A stretch of 58,299 nucleotides of DNA from an uncultured Trueperaceae bacterium (GCA_937907415.1 CALCHY010000399.1:1-58299); one strand, 5' to 3'. Shown: positions 8,089 through 17,783, numbered from the stretch's first letter. Translations and numbers: made by a program. Notes: a model not told the origin generated them from the letters alone.

Positions 8089-9540
8089 ATGCGCTCAGTA
8101 GTCAAGCCGAGCAACGGGTGGCTCGAGAGTTTCGATGCCTTCGCAGCAGAGTTCTATGCGCGGCACGACGTGCCGGGCGGCGCGGTAGCCATCGTCAAGG
8201 ACGGCGCTCGCGTTTACGAGCGCACGTTCGGCTGCCGCGACCGGGAGCGGCGGTTGGCGGTAGAGCCAGACACGCTGTTCGGTATCGCGTCCCTCACGAA
8301 ATCGTTCACGGCCCTCACCCTGCTTGCGCTCGAAGCGCGGGGAGTGCTCAACCTGCACGACCCCGTCCTGCGGCACTTGCCTGGCTTCACATACCCGGGG
8401 CTCGGGGCGCGCGGACCGGTGCGGCTCTGGCACTTAGCTAGTCACACGAGCGGCTTGCCGCCACTTCGGGGCCTCGATTACGCCATCAAGCCGAGCCAAC
8501 AGGGCGACCCTGCCGCGGAGTTCAACGACCGCGACTACACGAACGCTCCTAGCGTGAACGATTACCCCGCCCTGCTCGCGTACCTGGCGCAAGGCGAGCG
8601 CGTTGGCCTCGCCGGGCCCGGCAGTGTGGTGAGTTACTCGAACGAGGGCTTCGCCGTGCTTGGAGCGGTGATCGAGGCGGTGACTGGCGAGAGTTACCCC
8701 GCCGTCGTGGCGCGCGAGGTCCTAGTGCCGCTCGGCCTTGGTGGTGCCGGCTTCCTCACGGACGAACTGCGAGCAACGGGCAGGTTAACGGAGTTGTACA
8801 CGAGCAGCCCAACTGGTCAAGTGATCCACTCGCCCAACTGGGAGGAGGCGCCCGCCTACCTCGCGACGGGCTTCATGAAGGCCAGCGTGCGCGATCTGGC
8901 GGCTTATCTGCAGTACCTGTTGTGGCCAGAGGACGGGCGCTTGGCCGTCGGGGCGGCTGGCTTGGGTGAGCTGTTCGCTCCGCGGGCGTGGGCGGAACAC
9001 CGCACGGCGTACGGCTTGGGTTGGATGCTGCGCGACGGCTTCAATGGTCATAGCCTGTGGCGCCATGGTGGTTCGCTGAAGGGGGTGTCGTCGCACCAGG
9101 GTGGCGTGCCAGACTTCGGGCTAGGGATCGCGGTCCTCGCCAACCTCGACGAGGTGCCCGTGAAACGCTTGTGGTACGCCGCCGTGAACGCCTACCTCGG
9201 CCTGCCGCTCGAGCAACCGGCCTTCGAGGTTCGCTCGACGGACTTGGGTCCCGAGGCCGCCAACGAGTTGGGCGGCGTCTACTCCTCTGGTGAGCCATGG
9301 GGGCGTCTTGAGTTGGTGGCGGACGGTAACCGCCTCCTCGCCCTGGTCGGCGAGCACGCCATGCCGAACGGTCACCTCGCGCTGTTGCCAGAGGGTGAGT
9401 TCGTGTTGGTGGGTGGAGACGGCGCTTGGGAGAGCGGTCGCTTCGTTTACGGTGCGGGTGGCGCGAGACCGGTTGCCGTGCAGTACGGCATGCGTTGGTA
9501 CGATAAGCAGCCGTTCGAGGCGCTGAGCGCTGGTTCCTGA
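8089..9540 (+). CDS. serine hydrolase, class C beta-lactamase family
   Basis: A 483-aa serine hydrolase of the beta-lactamase class C/AmpC-like fold. The catalytic motifs are all visible: SLTK (SxxK) near residue 68, YSN near residue 184 and HGG near residue 325. About 110 residues follow the catalytic domain as a separate C-terminal part. No signal peptide is evident, so it probably acts in the cytoplasm. The start codon follows GGAGG and comes 1 bp after the permease stop, so it belongs to the peptide-importer operon. A D-aminopeptidase or other peptidase acting on imported peptides is a reasonable inference; true beta-lactamase activity is less likely. Confidence 0.85.
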   Translation: MRSVVKPSNGWLESFDAFAAEFYARHDVPGGAVAIVKDGARVYERTFGCRDRERRLAVEPDTLFGIASLTKSFTALTLLALEARGVLNLHDPVLRHLPGFTYPGLGARGPVRLWHLASHTSGLPPLRGLDYAIKPSQQGDPAAEFNDRDYTNAPSVNDYPALLAYLAQGERVGLAGPGSVVSYSNEGFAVLGAVIEAVTGESYPAVVAREVLVPLGLGGAGFLTDELRATGRLTELYTSSPTGQVIHSPNWEEAPAYLATGFMKASVRDLAAYLQYLLWPEDGRLAVGAAGLGELFAPRAWAEHRTAYGLGWMLRDGFNGHSLWRHGGSLKGVSSHQGGVPDFGLGIAVLANLDEVPVKRLWYAAVNAYLGLPLEQPAFEVRSTDLGPEAANELGGVYSSGEPWGRLELVADGNRLLALVGEHAMPNGHLALLPEGEFVLVGGDGAWESGRFVYGAGGARPVAVQYGMRWYDKQPFEALSAGS

Positions 9541-9577
9541 ACTCGCCGCAAAGTTGATACGACCACGCTCATATCTG

Positions 9578-9607
9578 TTGACAATGCATCGGCCGCGCAG
9601 CTATACT
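9578..9607 (+). promoter_or_regulatory. promoter of dnaK operon
   Basis: TTGACA at 9578-9583, an 18-nt spacer and TATACT at 9602-9607, a near-consensus housekeeping promoter. It leaves a leader of about 125 nt before dnaK. No CIRCE or HAIR inverted repeat is visible around it. Confidence 0.75.
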
Positions 9608-9740
9608 CTCGGCTAGTGACGAGCCTGCGCCCCATCCGCTCAAGTTTCCTATTTGATGGCGGGCGCGAGTGCCGCGGGAGCAACTCCCCAGCGCAAGCGC
9701 GAGTAGGTCAGGCACGTACCCAACCTAAGGAGCCGAACAT

Positions 9741-11639
9741 ATGGCAAAAGCGGTAGGCATCGACCTAGGCACCACCAACAGCGTCATCGCGGTGATGGAA
9801 GGCAGCGAGCCCGTGGTGCTCGTCAACGCGGAAGGGAACCGCACGACCCCATCCGTGGTGGCCTTCAAAGGCGAGCAACGCCTCGTCGGCCAGGTAGCGA
9901 AGCGTCAGGCGGTGCTCAACCCCAAGGGCACCATGTTCGAGATCAAGCGCTACATCGGCCGCACTTGGGACGAGATCAAGCACGAAGCCGAACGCGCGCC
10001 TTACGAAGTCGTCCGCGGTGACGACGGCGGCGTGCGCTTCGTAGTGGAAGGGAAGCAGTACACGCCAGAGGAAGTCTCGGCGATGGTCCTGCGCAAGCTC
10101 GTGACCGACGCAAGCGAGCGCCTCGGCGAGACCATCACCAAGGCAGTGATCACCGTCCCCGCCTACTTCAACAACTCACAGCGCGAGGCAACCCAGAACG
10201 CCGGCCGCATCGCCGGGCTCGAAGTCTTGCGCATCGTCAACGAACCGACGGCCGCGGCCCTCGCTTACGGCCTCGAGAAGAAGGGCAACGAGACGGTCCT
10301 CGTCTTCGACTTGGGCGGCGGCACCTTCGACGTCTCCGTCCTCGAAGTAGGCGACGGCGTGTTCGAAGTGCGCTCCACCAGCGGCGACACGCACCTCGGC
10401 GGCTCCGACATGGACTACGCCATCGTCACGTGGCTGGCCGACGACTTCCAGAAGCAGTACAGCGTTGACCTGCGCAAGGACAAGCAGGCCCTCCAGCGCC
10501 TCATCGAGGCGGCGGAGAAGGCCAAGATCGAGCTCTCTGGCTTGCCGGAGACCACCATCTCGCTCCCGTTCATCTCGATGGACCCGGCGTCCAACACGCC
10601 CCTCTACCTCGACACCAAGCTGACGCGCTCGAAGTTCGAGGAACTCATCGATCCGCTCCTCAAGCGCGTCCGGCACCCCCTCGAGCAGGCCCTCAAGGAC
10701 GCCAAGCTGACCGCGGCCGACATCGACGAGATCATCCTGGTTGGCGGCGCAACGCGCGTGCCTGCCGTGAAGAAGATCGTCAAGGACATCCTCGGCAAGG
10801 ACCCGAACCAGAGCGTCAACCCCGACGAGGTCGTGGCGCTCGGTGCGGCCGTCCAGGCAGGCGTTCTTACCGGCACGGTCGACGACATCGTGCTCCTCGA
10901 CGTCACGCCACTCAGCCTCGGCGTGGAGACCAAGGGGGGCGTCTTCACCAAGCTGATCGACCGCAACACCACCGTGCCCGTGCGCAAGTCCGAGGTCTTC
11001 TCCACGGCGGACAACAACCAGACGGGCGTCGAGGTGCACGTGCTGCAGGGCGAGCGGCCGATGGCGTCGCACAACAAGTCGCTCGGGCGTTTCAAGCTCG
11101 ACGGCATCCCGCCCATGCCAGCTGGCATGCCGCAGATCGAGATCACGTACGACATGGACGCCAACGGCATCTTGCACGTGACGGCCAAGGAGAAGTCGAC
11201 CGGCAAGGCAGCTAGCATCACCATCCAGAACACCACCACCCTGAGCGACGACGAGGTCGAACGCATGGTCAAGGACGCCGCAGCCAACGCCGAGGCCGAC
11301 CGGGTGGCCAAGGAGCTGGCGGAGGCCAAGAACCAACTCGACGGCCTCAAACTGCAGGCGCGCAAGGCCCTCGACGAAGCTGCGGACGCCACGAGCGAGC
11401 AGAAGAAGCCCGTCGAGGACCTCGTTGGCGAAGCGCAGCAGGCGCTCGACTCTGAACTGACGACCAAGGACCGCCTCGAGAGCATCGGGCGCGACCTTGC
11501 CGAGAAACTGCAGGCGTTCACCCAGAGCGTCGGTCAGCAGCAAGGTGGCCAAGACGCCGGGCACGAAGACGGTGGCCACCAAGAGCAGCAACCGGGCGAC
11601 GACGACGTCATCGACGCGGAGTTCAAGCCCGCGGGCTAA
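9741..11639 (+). CDS. dnaK: molecular chaperone DnaK (Hsp70)
   Basis: A 632-aa Hsp70. The N-terminal ATPase shows GIDLGTTNS (phosphate loop 1), [13 protein letters not shown], the linker-proximal [23 protein letters not shown] (phosphate loop 2) and the adenosine motif [12 protein letters not shown]. The substrate-binding domain contains [14 protein letters not shown], and the protein ends with the conserved [10 protein letters not shown] tail. Start ATG with AAGGAG 8 nt upstream. It is first in a cluster with grpE, dnaJ and a parvulin, so the full Hsp70 cycle (client binding, nucleotide exchange, J-domain stimulation) is encoded together. The opposite strand carries a long spurious open frame, a common effect of dnaK codon use. 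Confidence 0.98.
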   Translation: MAKAVGIDLGTTNSVIAVMEGSEPVVLVNAEGNRTTPSVVAFKGEQRLVGQVAKRQAVLNPKGTMFEIKRYIGRTWDEIKHEAERAPYEVVRGDDGGVRFVVEGKQYTPEEVSAMVLRKLVTDASERLGETITKAVITVPAYFNNSQREATQNAGRIAGLEVLRIVNEPTAAALAYGLEKKGNETVLVFDLGGGTFDVSVLEVGDGVFEVRSTSGDTHLGGSDMDYAIVTWLADDFQKQYSVDLRKDKQALQRLIEAAEKAKIELSGLPETTISLPFISMDPASNTPLYLDTKLTRSKFEELIDPLLKRVRHPLEQALKDAKLTAADIDEIILVGGATRVPAVKKIVKDILGKDPNQSVNPDEVVALGAAVQAGVLTGTVDDIVLLDVTPLSLGVETKGGVFTKLIDRNTTVPVRKSEVFSTADNNQTGVEVHVLQGERPMASHNKSLGRFKLDGIPPMPAGMPQIEITYDMDANGILHVTAKEKSTGKAASITIQNTTTLSDDEVERMVKDAAANAEADRVAKELAEAKNQLDGLKLQARKALDEAADATSEQKKPVEDLVGEAQQALDSELTTKDRLESIGRDLAEKLQAFTQSVGQQQGGQDAGHEDGGHQEQQPGDDDVIDAEFKPAG

Positions 11640-11648
11640 GCCAGCGCG

Positions 11649-11679
11649 CGCCTGGCGCAGCAGTGCGCTGCGCCAGGCG
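11649..11679 (+). other. dnaK-grpE intercistronic stem-loop
   Basis: A 12-bp perfect stem (11649-11660 with 11668-11679) and a 7-nt loop. There is no T-run downstream, so it may be an mRNA processing or stabilising element, or a partial attenuator that sets the dnaK:grpE ratio. Confidence 0.55.
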
Positions 11680-11696
11680 GCTGGAACCAGGACCAT

Positions 11697-12383
11697 ATGA
11701 CCAAGACAGGCGAACATCACAACGGCGGCGGGGCCAACCATGACCCAACCACCGCCGCGACCGAAGCCGGTGAGACGACCACTCACGAGGCGGCAGGCGC
11801 GCCGACCGAGCAGCCGCACACGGCCGCTGACGTGCCAGGCGGCGCGGAGGCCGCTGAGCAGGCGAACGGTGCCGATACGGAGGCCGACATCCTAAGAGGT
11901 GAACTCAAGCGCTTACGCGAACGCAGCGACGCGCTGCAAGACGACCTTAAAGAGGCCAACGACCGCGTTCTGCGGGCCAGGGCCGAGATGGAAACCATGC
12001 GCAGACGGCTGCTCGGCGAAGTAGATGCCGCCCGCGAGACAGGCCGAGACGAGGCCATCGCGCCGGTGCTCGCCGTTTACGACGATCTGGAGCGCGCGCT
12101 CGTGGTGGCGTCCGAGTCCGATGACCCGGCCAGCATCGTTACCGGCGTGCAACTCGTCAAGGAGAACCTCGAGCGGCAGTTGGCCGCGCTGGGCATCAGG
12201 CGCGTCGGTTTCGTAGGCGAACACTTCGACCCGCACATCCACGAGGCGCTGACCACCATCCCGGCCGGCCCCGGCCTAGCGCCAGGCACCATCGCTCAAG
12301 TTTTCGAGCCAGGTTTCGTGCATGGCGAACGGCTCGTGCGCGTAGCGCGCGTCGTTGTCGTGGCAGAACACCAGGCGAACTGA
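11697..12383 (+). CDS. grpE: nucleotide exchange factor GrpE
   Basis: A 228-aa GrpE. The first 60 or so residues are low-complexity (Gly/Thr/Glu/Ala), followed by a long alpha-helical coiled coil (about 65-120) and the beta domain with FDPHIHEALTTIP and the conserved end FEPGFVHGERLVRVARVVV. It releases ADP from DnaK and forms a dimer through the coiled coil. It follows dnaK after a 57-bp gap holding a stem-loop and precedes dnaJ after 60 bp. Confidence 0.95.
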   Translation: MTKTGEHHNGGGANHDPTTAATEAGETTTHEAAGAPTEQPHTAADVPGGAEAAEQANGADTEADILRGELKRLRERSDALQDDLKEANDRVLRARAEMETMRRRLLGEVDAARETGRDEAIAPVLAVYDDLERALVVASESDDPASIVTGVQLVKENLERQLAALGIRRVGFVGEHFDPHIHEALTTIPAGPGLAPGTIAQVFEPGFVHGERLVRVARVVVVAEHQAN

Positions 12384-12389
12384 CGATGA

Positions 12390-12421
12390 GGGGCGCGCGA
12401 CCCCATGGGGCGGCGCGCCCC
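12390..12421 (+). other. grpE-dnaJ intercistronic stem-loop
   Basis: Nine-base perfect arms (12390-12398 with 12413-12421) enclose a nested palindrome CCCCATGGGG. It lies just upstream of the dnaJ ribosome site and has no T-run. Confidence 0.5.
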
Positions 12422-12443
12422 GCTCATGGCGTGGGAGGTTAAC

Positions 12444-13349
12444 GTGGCGGCCCCCTACAAGGACTACTACCAGACGTTGGGCGTGAAGAAGGACGCCACC
12501 AAAGAAGAGATAAGGCGTGCGTTCAGGAAGCTCGCAGCCAAGCACCACCCCGACCGTAACCAAGACGACCCTGGCGCAGAAGAACGCTTCAAGGAGATCA
12601 ACGAGGCGTACACGGTCCTCGCAGACGAGGAGAAGCGCAAACTGTACGACCAGTACGGTAGCGGTGGCAGCGTGCCGCCGTTCGCGGGCGGCGGCGGTGG
12701 CGGCCCGCAATACCGCAACGTCTCACCAGAAGAGTTCGCTGGCTTCTCAGACTTCTTCCAGTCACTGTTCGGCGGCTTCGGTGGCGCTCGAGGCGGCTTC
12801 ACGAGCGACTTCGGCACCCGCGGGGTAGGCAGCGACCCGTTCGATTTCGGGTCGCCGCGCATCAGCAACGTAGAGGCGCGGCTCGACGTGCCGGTAGTAG
12901 AGGCGTTTCACGGCGGCCCGACGACGATCAGCGTCGGGGGCAAGAACCTCGAGGTGACGCTGCCGCGCGGTGTGCGCGACGGAGCGAAGCTCCGCCTGCG
13001 TGGGCAAGCCCCATCAGGCGGCGACCTGATCTTGCACGTGAGGCACATGCCAAGCACGACGTTCAAGGTCGAGGGCGACGCCGTGCGCGTCCAGCTACGC
13101 GTCCCTGACTACCTGGCGGCGCTGGGTGGCACGGTGCGCGTTCCTACCCTCGACGGCGAAGTAGACATGACGCTTCCAGCCGGCTCGTCGAGCGGGCGCG
13201 TGCTGCGCTTGCGCGGCCAAGGGTGGCCTGGAACGGGCGGCAAGCGCGGCGACGAGTTCGCTGAGGTGATAGTGACCGTCCCGCCCGACTTGACCGACGA
13301 GCAACGCAGCGCGTACGAACAGTTGCGCGACCTGACTGCCGTAGCCTGA
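12444..13349 (+). CDS. dnaJ: DnaJ/CbpA-type J-domain chaperone without zinc finger
   Basis: A 301-aa J-protein. The J domain (about 1-70) carries the HPD motif in KHHPDRN. A Gly/Phe-rich linker (about 75-150) follows, then the two C-terminal client-binding beta domains ([13 protein letters not shown], then a second domain ending in [10 protein letters not shown]). The CxxCxGxG zinc-finger repeats of type I DnaJ are absent, as in Thermus DnaJ and CbpA. The frame is open from 12405, but GTG at 12444 is preferred because GGGAGG lies 5 nt upstream. It stimulates DnaK ATPase and delivers clients. In the dnaK-grpE-dnaJ cluster it is the only J-protein. Confidence 0.92.
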   Translation: MAAPYKDYYQTLGVKKDATKEEIRRAFRKLAAKHHPDRNQDDPGAEERFKEINEAYTVLADEEKRKLYDQYGSGGSVPPFAGGGGGGPQYRNVSPEEFAGFSDFFQSLFGGFGGARGGFTSDFGTRGVGSDPFDFGSPRISNVEARLDVPVVEAFHGGPTTISVGGKNLEVTLPRGVRDGAKLRLRGQAPSGGDLILHVRHMPSTTFKVEGDAVRVQLRVPDYLAALGGTVRVPTLDGEVDMTLPAGSSSGRVLRLRGQGWPGTGGKRGDEFAEVIVTVPPDLTDEQRSAYEQLRDLTAVA

Positions 13350-13394
13350 CCAATAACCGCGTCGCCGCGGGCCAGGCTGGCGGTAGTTGGCAAG

Positions 13395-13403
13395 TGTTAG
13401 CCT
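13395..13403 (+). promoter_or_regulatory. extended -10 box, leaderless start of parvulin gene
   Basis: TG at 13395-13396, then TAGCCT at 13398-13403, then 7 nt to the ATG at 13411. There is no ribosome site, and the spacing fits a transcript beginning at or within a base of the start codon. Confidence 0.55.
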
Positions 13404-13410
13404 CTCACCC

Positions 13411-14400
13411 ATGACTATCCACACCCGCGTTCGTGCACTACCAGCGCGCTTGCTAGCAAGCCTGTTCGTTGCCGCCATCTTGGCTTTAGGCAGCGCCGCT
13501 TTCGCTCAGTCGGACGCCACTACCAGCGACAAGGTCGTCATCCGGCTAGGCAGCCGCGAGGAGCGCGCCAGCGAGATCGACTGGCGTTTCGGCGTGACGT
13601 TGCGCGGCGTCGCTGCGCAGCAGGGTCAACCGTACTCCGAGGTGTTCGAGGCGAGCATGTGGGAGCTGCTGCCCTACTACATCGAGCAGCGCGTGCAGGA
13701 AGTGGCGCTGGCAGCTGAGGCGCAGCGCCGCGGCATCGTCCCGAACCTCGATGAGCTGAACGCCACCATGGACCGCATCAAGGCCGGCCTCGCAGAGGGC
13801 CAGGAGTTCGAGGCCGTCGTGAACGCCGCGGGCTTCCCAAGCGAAGCCGCGCTGCAGGGCATGATCGAGGAAGCGGACGTCATCAAGCAGCTCCTCGACG
13901 CGGTGCACGCCGACGCCGAGGCCAGCGTCACCGACGAAGAAGTCCACGTCCGCTACCTGGCCGAGCGCGGCCGTTTCAGCGAGCCTGAGCAGTACTGCGC
14001 CAGGCACATCCTCGTCTCGGAAGAGGCCGTCGCTCAAGAACTAGTCGCGCAACTCGCGGGCGGTGCCGACTTCGCGGCGTTGGCCGCCGAGTACGGCACC
14101 GACGCCACCAACACGCGCGGTGGCGACCTCGGCTGCTTCGAAGTCAGCCGGATGGTGCCTGAGTTCGCGAACGCGGTCGTTGCTGCCCCGGTCGGCGAGA
14201 GCGTTGGCCCTGTCGCCAGCCAGTTCGGCTACCACGTCGTGCTCGTCTACGACCACACACCGGCACGTGTGCGGCCGTTCTCAGAAGTCAAGGACGAGGC
14301 CCGCGAGTTCGCGGTCGCTCTCGCTACCAACGCCGCCATCGACGGGATCGTCAACGGCGCGGGCGTGACCGTCTACCCGGAGAACCTGCCCACCCGCTAA
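13411..14400 (+). CDS. exported peptidyl-prolyl isomerase (parvulin, SurA/PrsA-like)
   Basis: A 329-aa exported folding factor. A signal peptide (to about residue 34, ending AAFAQ) is followed by a SurA-N-like helical region (about 55-170) and one PPIC parvulin domain (about 190-290) with ARHILVSEE, FAALAAEYGTD and GGDLGCF followed by SQFGYHVV. It should catalyse proline isomerisation and act as a chaperone for secreted or outer-membrane proteins. The frame opens at 13387, but the ATG at 13411 begins the signal peptide. It lies 61 bp after dnaJ and has its own leaderless-type -10 box, so it is probably transcribed separately as well. Confidence 0.88.
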   Translation: MTIHTRVRALPARLLASLFVAAILALGSAAFAQSDATTSDKVVIRLGSREERASEIDWRFGVTLRGVAAQQGQPYSEVFEASMWELLPYYIEQRVQEVALAAEAQRRGIVPNLDELNATMDRIKAGLAEGQEFEAVVNAAGFPSEAALQGMIEEADVIKQLLDAVHADAEASVTDEEVHVRYLAERGRFSEPEQYCARHILVSEEAVAQELVAQLAGGADFAALAAEYGTDATNTRGGDLGCFEVSRMVPEFANAVVAAPVGESVGPVASQFGYHVVLVYDHTPARVRPFSEVKDEAREFAVALATNAAIDGIVNGAGVTVYPENLPTR

Positions 14401-14407
14401 CCGACGA

Positions 14408-15043
14408 TCAGGGAGCCAGGCGCGACCGGCTCCACGTGCCGCCCTCTAACGAGTAGAGGAAGCGGTCGTGGAGCCGGTCGTCTCTGCCTTGCCAGAACTC
14501 GACGCGCTCCGGCCTGAGGAGGTAACCGCCCCAACCCGGCGGGCACGGGACCTCGCCATCCGCGAAGCGCGCCCGCACCTCGGCGGCCAACGCCTCCAAC
14601 TCGGCCCTACTAGCAAGCGGCTGCGACTGCGGTGAGGTCCACGCCCCCAACTGCGACCCGCGCGGCCGCGAGTTGAAGTACTCCTCCGAGGCCGCGCGCG
14701 ACAAGCGCTCTACTCGGCCCTCGACGCGCACTTGGCGTTCCAGGTGCGGCCACCAGAGCGCCACTGCCGCCGTGTGAGAGGTGTCGAGCTCGTGCGCCTT
14801 GCGGCTGCCGTAGTTCGTGAAGAACGTGACGCCAGCCTGCGTGAGGTCTTTGAGCAGCACGAAGCGCACGCTCGGGCGCCCGTCGGCGCCGACGGTCGCG
14901 AGGGCCATCGCGTTCGGTTCGGCTTCACCTGCCTCTACGGCACGACGTAACCAAGCGGTAAGAAGCTCGGTCGGGTCGTCTGTCAGCTCGCTCTCTTCGA
15001 GGCTGCCGACGCGGTACGCCTTGCGTAACTCAGCGAATCCCAT
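14408..15043 (-). CDS. pdxH: pyridoxine/pyridoxamine 5'-phosphate oxidase
   Basis: A 211-aa FMN-dependent oxidase that makes pyridoxal 5'-phosphate in the last step of vitamin B6 synthesis and salvage. Family motifs include [18 protein letters not shown] (FMN/phosphate contacts), [14 protein letters not shown] and the C-terminal RLHDRF substrate-binding motif. Length is normal. Its ATG is only 6 nt after a TAAAGT -10 box, so it looks leaderless. It is convergent with the parvulin gene (7 bp between stops) and divergent from the DUF255 gene. Confidence 0.95.
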   Translation of the reverse strand: MGFAELRKAYRVGSLEESELTDDPTELLTAWLRRAVEAGEAEPNAMALATVGADGRPSVRFVLLKDLTQAGVTFFTNYGSRKAHELDTSHTAAVALWWPHLERQVRVEGRVERLSRAASEEYFNSRPRGSQLGAWTSPQSQPLASRAELEALAAEVRARFADGEVPCPPGWGGYLLRPERVEFWQGRDDRLHDRFLYSLEGGTWSRSRLAP

Positions 15044-15049
15044 GCCGTC

Positions 15050-15055
15050 ACTTTA
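15050..15055 (-). promoter_or_regulatory. -10 box, leaderless start of pdxH
   Basis: TAAAGT on the minus strand, exactly 6 nt before the pdxH ATG; no ribosome site is present. Confidence 0.55.
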
Positions 15056-15100
15056 GCCGCACGGGCGCCAGGCGAGCCCCTCATGCCGCGCGTTCGGCGG

Positions 15101-15106
15101 TACCCT
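15101..15106 (+). promoter_or_regulatory. -10 box, leaderless start of DUF255 gene
   Basis: TACCCT on the plus strand, exactly 6 nt before the ATG at 15113; no ribosome site is present. Confidence 0.55.
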
Positions 15107-15112
15107 CTCGTC

Positions 15113-17176
15113 ATGGCAGCGCCCAACCGGCTTGCGCGAGAACCCAGCCTCTACCTGAGGCAGCACGCCAACGACCCGGTCGACTGGCACCCGTGGGGTG
15201 CTGAGGCCTTCGCGCTCGCGCGGGAGCTCGACCGGCCGGTGCTCCTCTCCATCGGTTACGCGAGCTGTCATTGGTGTCACGTGATGGCGCGCGAGTCGTT
15301 CCGCGACTCCGCCACCGCTGCCATCATGAACGCAGAGTTCGTGAGCATAAAAGTGGATCGCGAGGAACGCCCTGACGTGGACGCCGTCTACCTGGCTGCC
15401 GTGCAGGCCGTGACGGGCAGCGCAGGCTGGCCGCTCACCGTCGCCCTCACGCCTGAGCGCGAGCCGTTCTACGGCGGCACCTACTTCCCGCCGACTGACC
15501 GCCACGGCCTGCCGTCCTTCAAGCGCGTGCTCACCTCCTTGGCTACTGCGTGGCGCACGCGCCGTGACGACGTCGTGGCGTCGGCCGCCGACCTAGCGAC
15601 CGCAGTCGCCAGGCTGAGTGCGCCGCCCTTCGCTTCGGGCGCCGAGCCGCTCGACGTCCCGCGCCTGCTCAAGCAGGCCGTTGGGCGCCTCATCCGCCTC
15701 GAGGACAAGCTGAACGGCGGCTTCGGCGACGCCCCTAAGTTCCCCGCGCACGAGGCGCTACGCCTCTTGCTTGCCAGGCCAGAAGTGGAAGCTCGGGGCG
15801 TTGCACTACGCGCGCTCGACGCCATGGGCGAAGGTGGCATCTGCGACCAGCTAGGTGGCGGCTTCTTCCGTTACTCGGTCGACGCCAGCTGGCACGTGCC
15901 TCACTTCGAGAAGATGCTGTACGACAACGCCGCGCTGTTGCGCGCCTACGCACAGGCAGCCAACCTGACCGGAGCACCGGAGTACCGCCGCATCGCGGAG
16001 GCCATCGTGGCGTGGCTGGAGCGCGAGTTGCGCGCACCAGACGGGAGTTACTACAGCGCCCTCGATGCGGAGTCTGGTGGGGAGGAGGGCCGCTATTACG
16101 TCTGGACCCGAAGCGAGCTCGACGCGGCCCTCCCAGGCCTCACTCAAGGCCAGCGAGACATGGTGGCAGAGCGCTTCGGGGTGCTGAGTGTCGGCCCCGT
16201 CGAGGGCGCCAGCGTGCCGCGCCTCGCCGTTGACATTTGCGACCTAGCCGAGCGCCACGGCATGACCGCCGAGCAGGCGGGCGCCGACCTCGAGGCGGCG
16301 CGCGTGATCCTCCTAGCCGCTCGAGAAGTGCGCGAACGGCCAGGCGCGGACGACAAGGTCCTCACCTCATGGAACGGCCTACTGATCGGCGCTTTGGCGG
16401 AGGCTGGCGCTAAGCTGGCCGACGAGAAGCTCGTCCTACTAGCGAGCAGCGCCGCAAGCGCAGTGCGCGCCAGCGCCTGGGTGGACGGGCGCTTATGGCA
16501 TTCGGCCCGCGGCGGTGAACTGCGCGTGGAAGGACTGCTCGAGGACTACGCCTACTTGGGACTCGGTCTGCTGCGCCTGTACCGCGCTACCTTCGAGGCA
16601 CGCCACTTGCGCTGGGCGCTCGAGCTGGCGGCGGTCGTAAGCGCCCGCTTTCATGACGCGGAGGCCGGCGGGTACTTCAGCACCGCCGTGGACGCCGAGC
16701 GCTTGATCGCCCGCCCGAAAGGCTTCATGGACGCCGCCACTCCAAGCGAGAACGCCGCCGCCGCAGAGCTAGTGTGGTGGGCGGCGCGCTACCAAGATGA
16801 CGAGGCGGGCCTGGAGGCCTCCACCGGCGCGGTCGCCGGGATGGAGGAGGCCGTGCTGCAGGCGCCGCAAGCGTTCGCGTCGAGCCTCAACCTCATGCTC
16901 CTGCAGGCAGCGCCACCACGCGAGGTCGTGATCGTTGGCCGCCGAGGGACTCCTGGGTTCACACAGTTAGCCGCGGCGCTGCGCGAGCGGCTGCGCGACG
17001 ACGATCTGCTGCTAGTCGTCGACGGCTCGGACCCCGTGCTAGCTGCGCTGCCCCTCGCCACCGGCCGCCAGACGGCCCTGGAGCGTGACGAGGTCGAGGC
17101 GTTCGTGTGCGAGGGCGGGGTCTGCCGGCTGCCCGTGCAGAGCGCGGAGGCGCTGGTGGCCGGGCTGGCGCGTTGA
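15113..17176 (+). CDS. thioredoxin-domain protein of the DUF255/YyaL family
   Basis: A 687-aa cytoplasmic protein. The N-terminal thioredoxin-like domain (about 1-165) contains [21 protein letters not shown] and the CHWCHVM motif; the rest is an (alpha/alpha)6-type domain resembling glycosidases/epimerases, with [10 protein letters not shown] and [10 protein letters not shown]. The family (human SPATA20, bacterial YyaL) is widespread, but its enzymatic role is not settled. The frame is open upstream, but the ATG at 15113 matches the family N-terminus and follows a TACCCT box by 6 nt. It is monocistronic. Confidence 0.9.
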   Translation: MAAPNRLAREPSLYLRQHANDPVDWHPWGAEAFALARELDRPVLLSIGYASCHWCHVMARESFRDSATAAIMNAEFVSIKVDREERPDVDAVYLAAVQAVTGSAGWPLTVALTPEREPFYGGTYFPPTDRHGLPSFKRVLTSLATAWRTRRDDVVASAADLATAVARLSAPPFASGAEPLDVPRLLKQAVGRLIRLEDKLNGGFGDAPKFPAHEALRLLLARPEVEARGVALRALDAMGEGGICDQLGGGFFRYSVDASWHVPHFEKMLYDNAALLRAYAQAANLTGAPEYRRIAEAIVAWLERELRAPDGSYYSALDAESGGEEGRYYVWTRSELDAALPGLTQGQRDMVAERFGVLSVGPVEGASVPRLAVDICDLAERHGMTAEQAGADLEAARVILLAAREVRERPGADDKVLTSWNGLLIGALAEAGAKLADEKLVLLASSAASAVRASAWVDGRLWHSARGGELRVEGLLEDYAYLGLGLLRLYRATFEARHLRWALELAAVVSARFHDAEAGGYFSTAVDAERLIARPKGFMDAATPSENAAAAELVWWAARYQDDEAGLEASTGAVAGMEEAVLQAPQAFASSLNLMLLQAAPPREVVIVGRRGTPGFTQLAAALRERLRDDDLLLVVDGSDPVLAALPLATGRQTALERDEVEAFVCEGGVCRLPVQSAEALVAGLAR

Positions 17177-17208
17177 CGTCCAGTACCAGCCTTTGCCAGG
17201 GCACGAAG

Positions 17209-17238
17209 TTGACACCCTTAGGACTCGTGGCGGATGCT
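17209..17238 (+). promoter_or_regulatory. candidate promoter of small membrane protein gene
   Basis: TTGACA at 17209-17214, an 18-nt spacer and GATGCT at 17233-17238, giving a leader of about 65 nt before the ATG at 17310. Confidence 0.4.
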
Positions 17239-17309
17239 GAGTGACGTTGCCGCGTCGCTTCGTCCCCAGTCACCTGAGTGGACGTGGTTGAGTGGCGCCT
17301 GGAGGACCC

Positions 17310-17738
17310 ATGTACACGTTCTTTCTCGATCTTCACAACTACTTGCGCTGGGCCGTGCTCATCGTCGGCCTCGCCGCCATCGTCATGGCATGGGCCGCGA
17401 CCGCGTCCCGCGGCCGTTGGACCCCACCGCAAGTCAACCTCGGCCGCCTCTTCACCGGGGTCTTCGACCTGCAGGTCCTAGTCGGCGTGGTGCTCTACGT
17501 GTTCCTCAGCCCACTCACGAAGAGCGCGTTCTCTGACATGGGCGCCGCCATGAAGAACTCAGACATCCGCTTCTTCTTGGCCGAGCACCTCGTCGGCATG
17601 GTGATCGCTGCCGTGCTCCTGCACATCGGCGCAGCTCGTGCCAAGAGCAAGGACTCGCCGTTGCAGGCCGCCATCTTCTACACCATCGGCTTCATCGTAG
17701 TGCTGGCGTCGATCCCGTGGGGTCGCCCGCTGTTCTGA
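17310..17738 (+). CDS. small four-helix membrane protein, unknown function
   Basis: A 142-aa protein with four hydrophobic segments (about 10-32, 50-68, 88-108, 115-137). I do not recognise a named family. Start ATG at 17310 with GGAGGA 3 nt upstream; the open frame begins earlier without support. Histidines sit at membrane edges in LHNYLRW, EHLVGM and LLHIG, which would be compatible with heme or metal binding as in small cytochrome b-like four-helix proteins, but this is only a suggestion. It stands alone between the DUF255 gene and the AddB-like gene. Confidence 0.75.
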   Translation: MYTFFLDLHNYLRWAVLIVGLAAIVMAWAATASRGRWTPPQVNLGRLFTGVFDLQVLVGVVLYVFLSPLTKSAFSDMGAAMKNSDIRFFLAEHLVGMVIAAVLLHIGAARAKSKDSPLQAAIFYTIGFIVVLASIPWGRPLF

Positions 17739-17771
17739 GTGTCCAGAGCGGGCTCGATTTGGTAGCGACCG

Positions 17772-17777
17772 TATGAT
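17772..17777 (+). promoter_or_regulatory. -10 box, leaderless start of addB-like gene
   Basis: TATGAT, followed by 6 nt and the GTG start at 17784; no ribosome site is present. Confidence 0.55.
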
Positions 17778-17783
17778 GTCTTA

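Noticed and set aside
9541..9740. CIRCE or HAIR heat-shock operator before dnaK
   Set aside because: Neither the TTAGCACTC-N9-GAGTGCTAA repeat nor a CTTGAGT/ACTCAAG pair is present; only a single CTCAAG is seen.
10176..11819. 547-aa open frame antisense to dnaK and grpE
   Set aside because: Shadow frame caused by GC-rich third positions of dnaK; its composition is biased and it matches no family.
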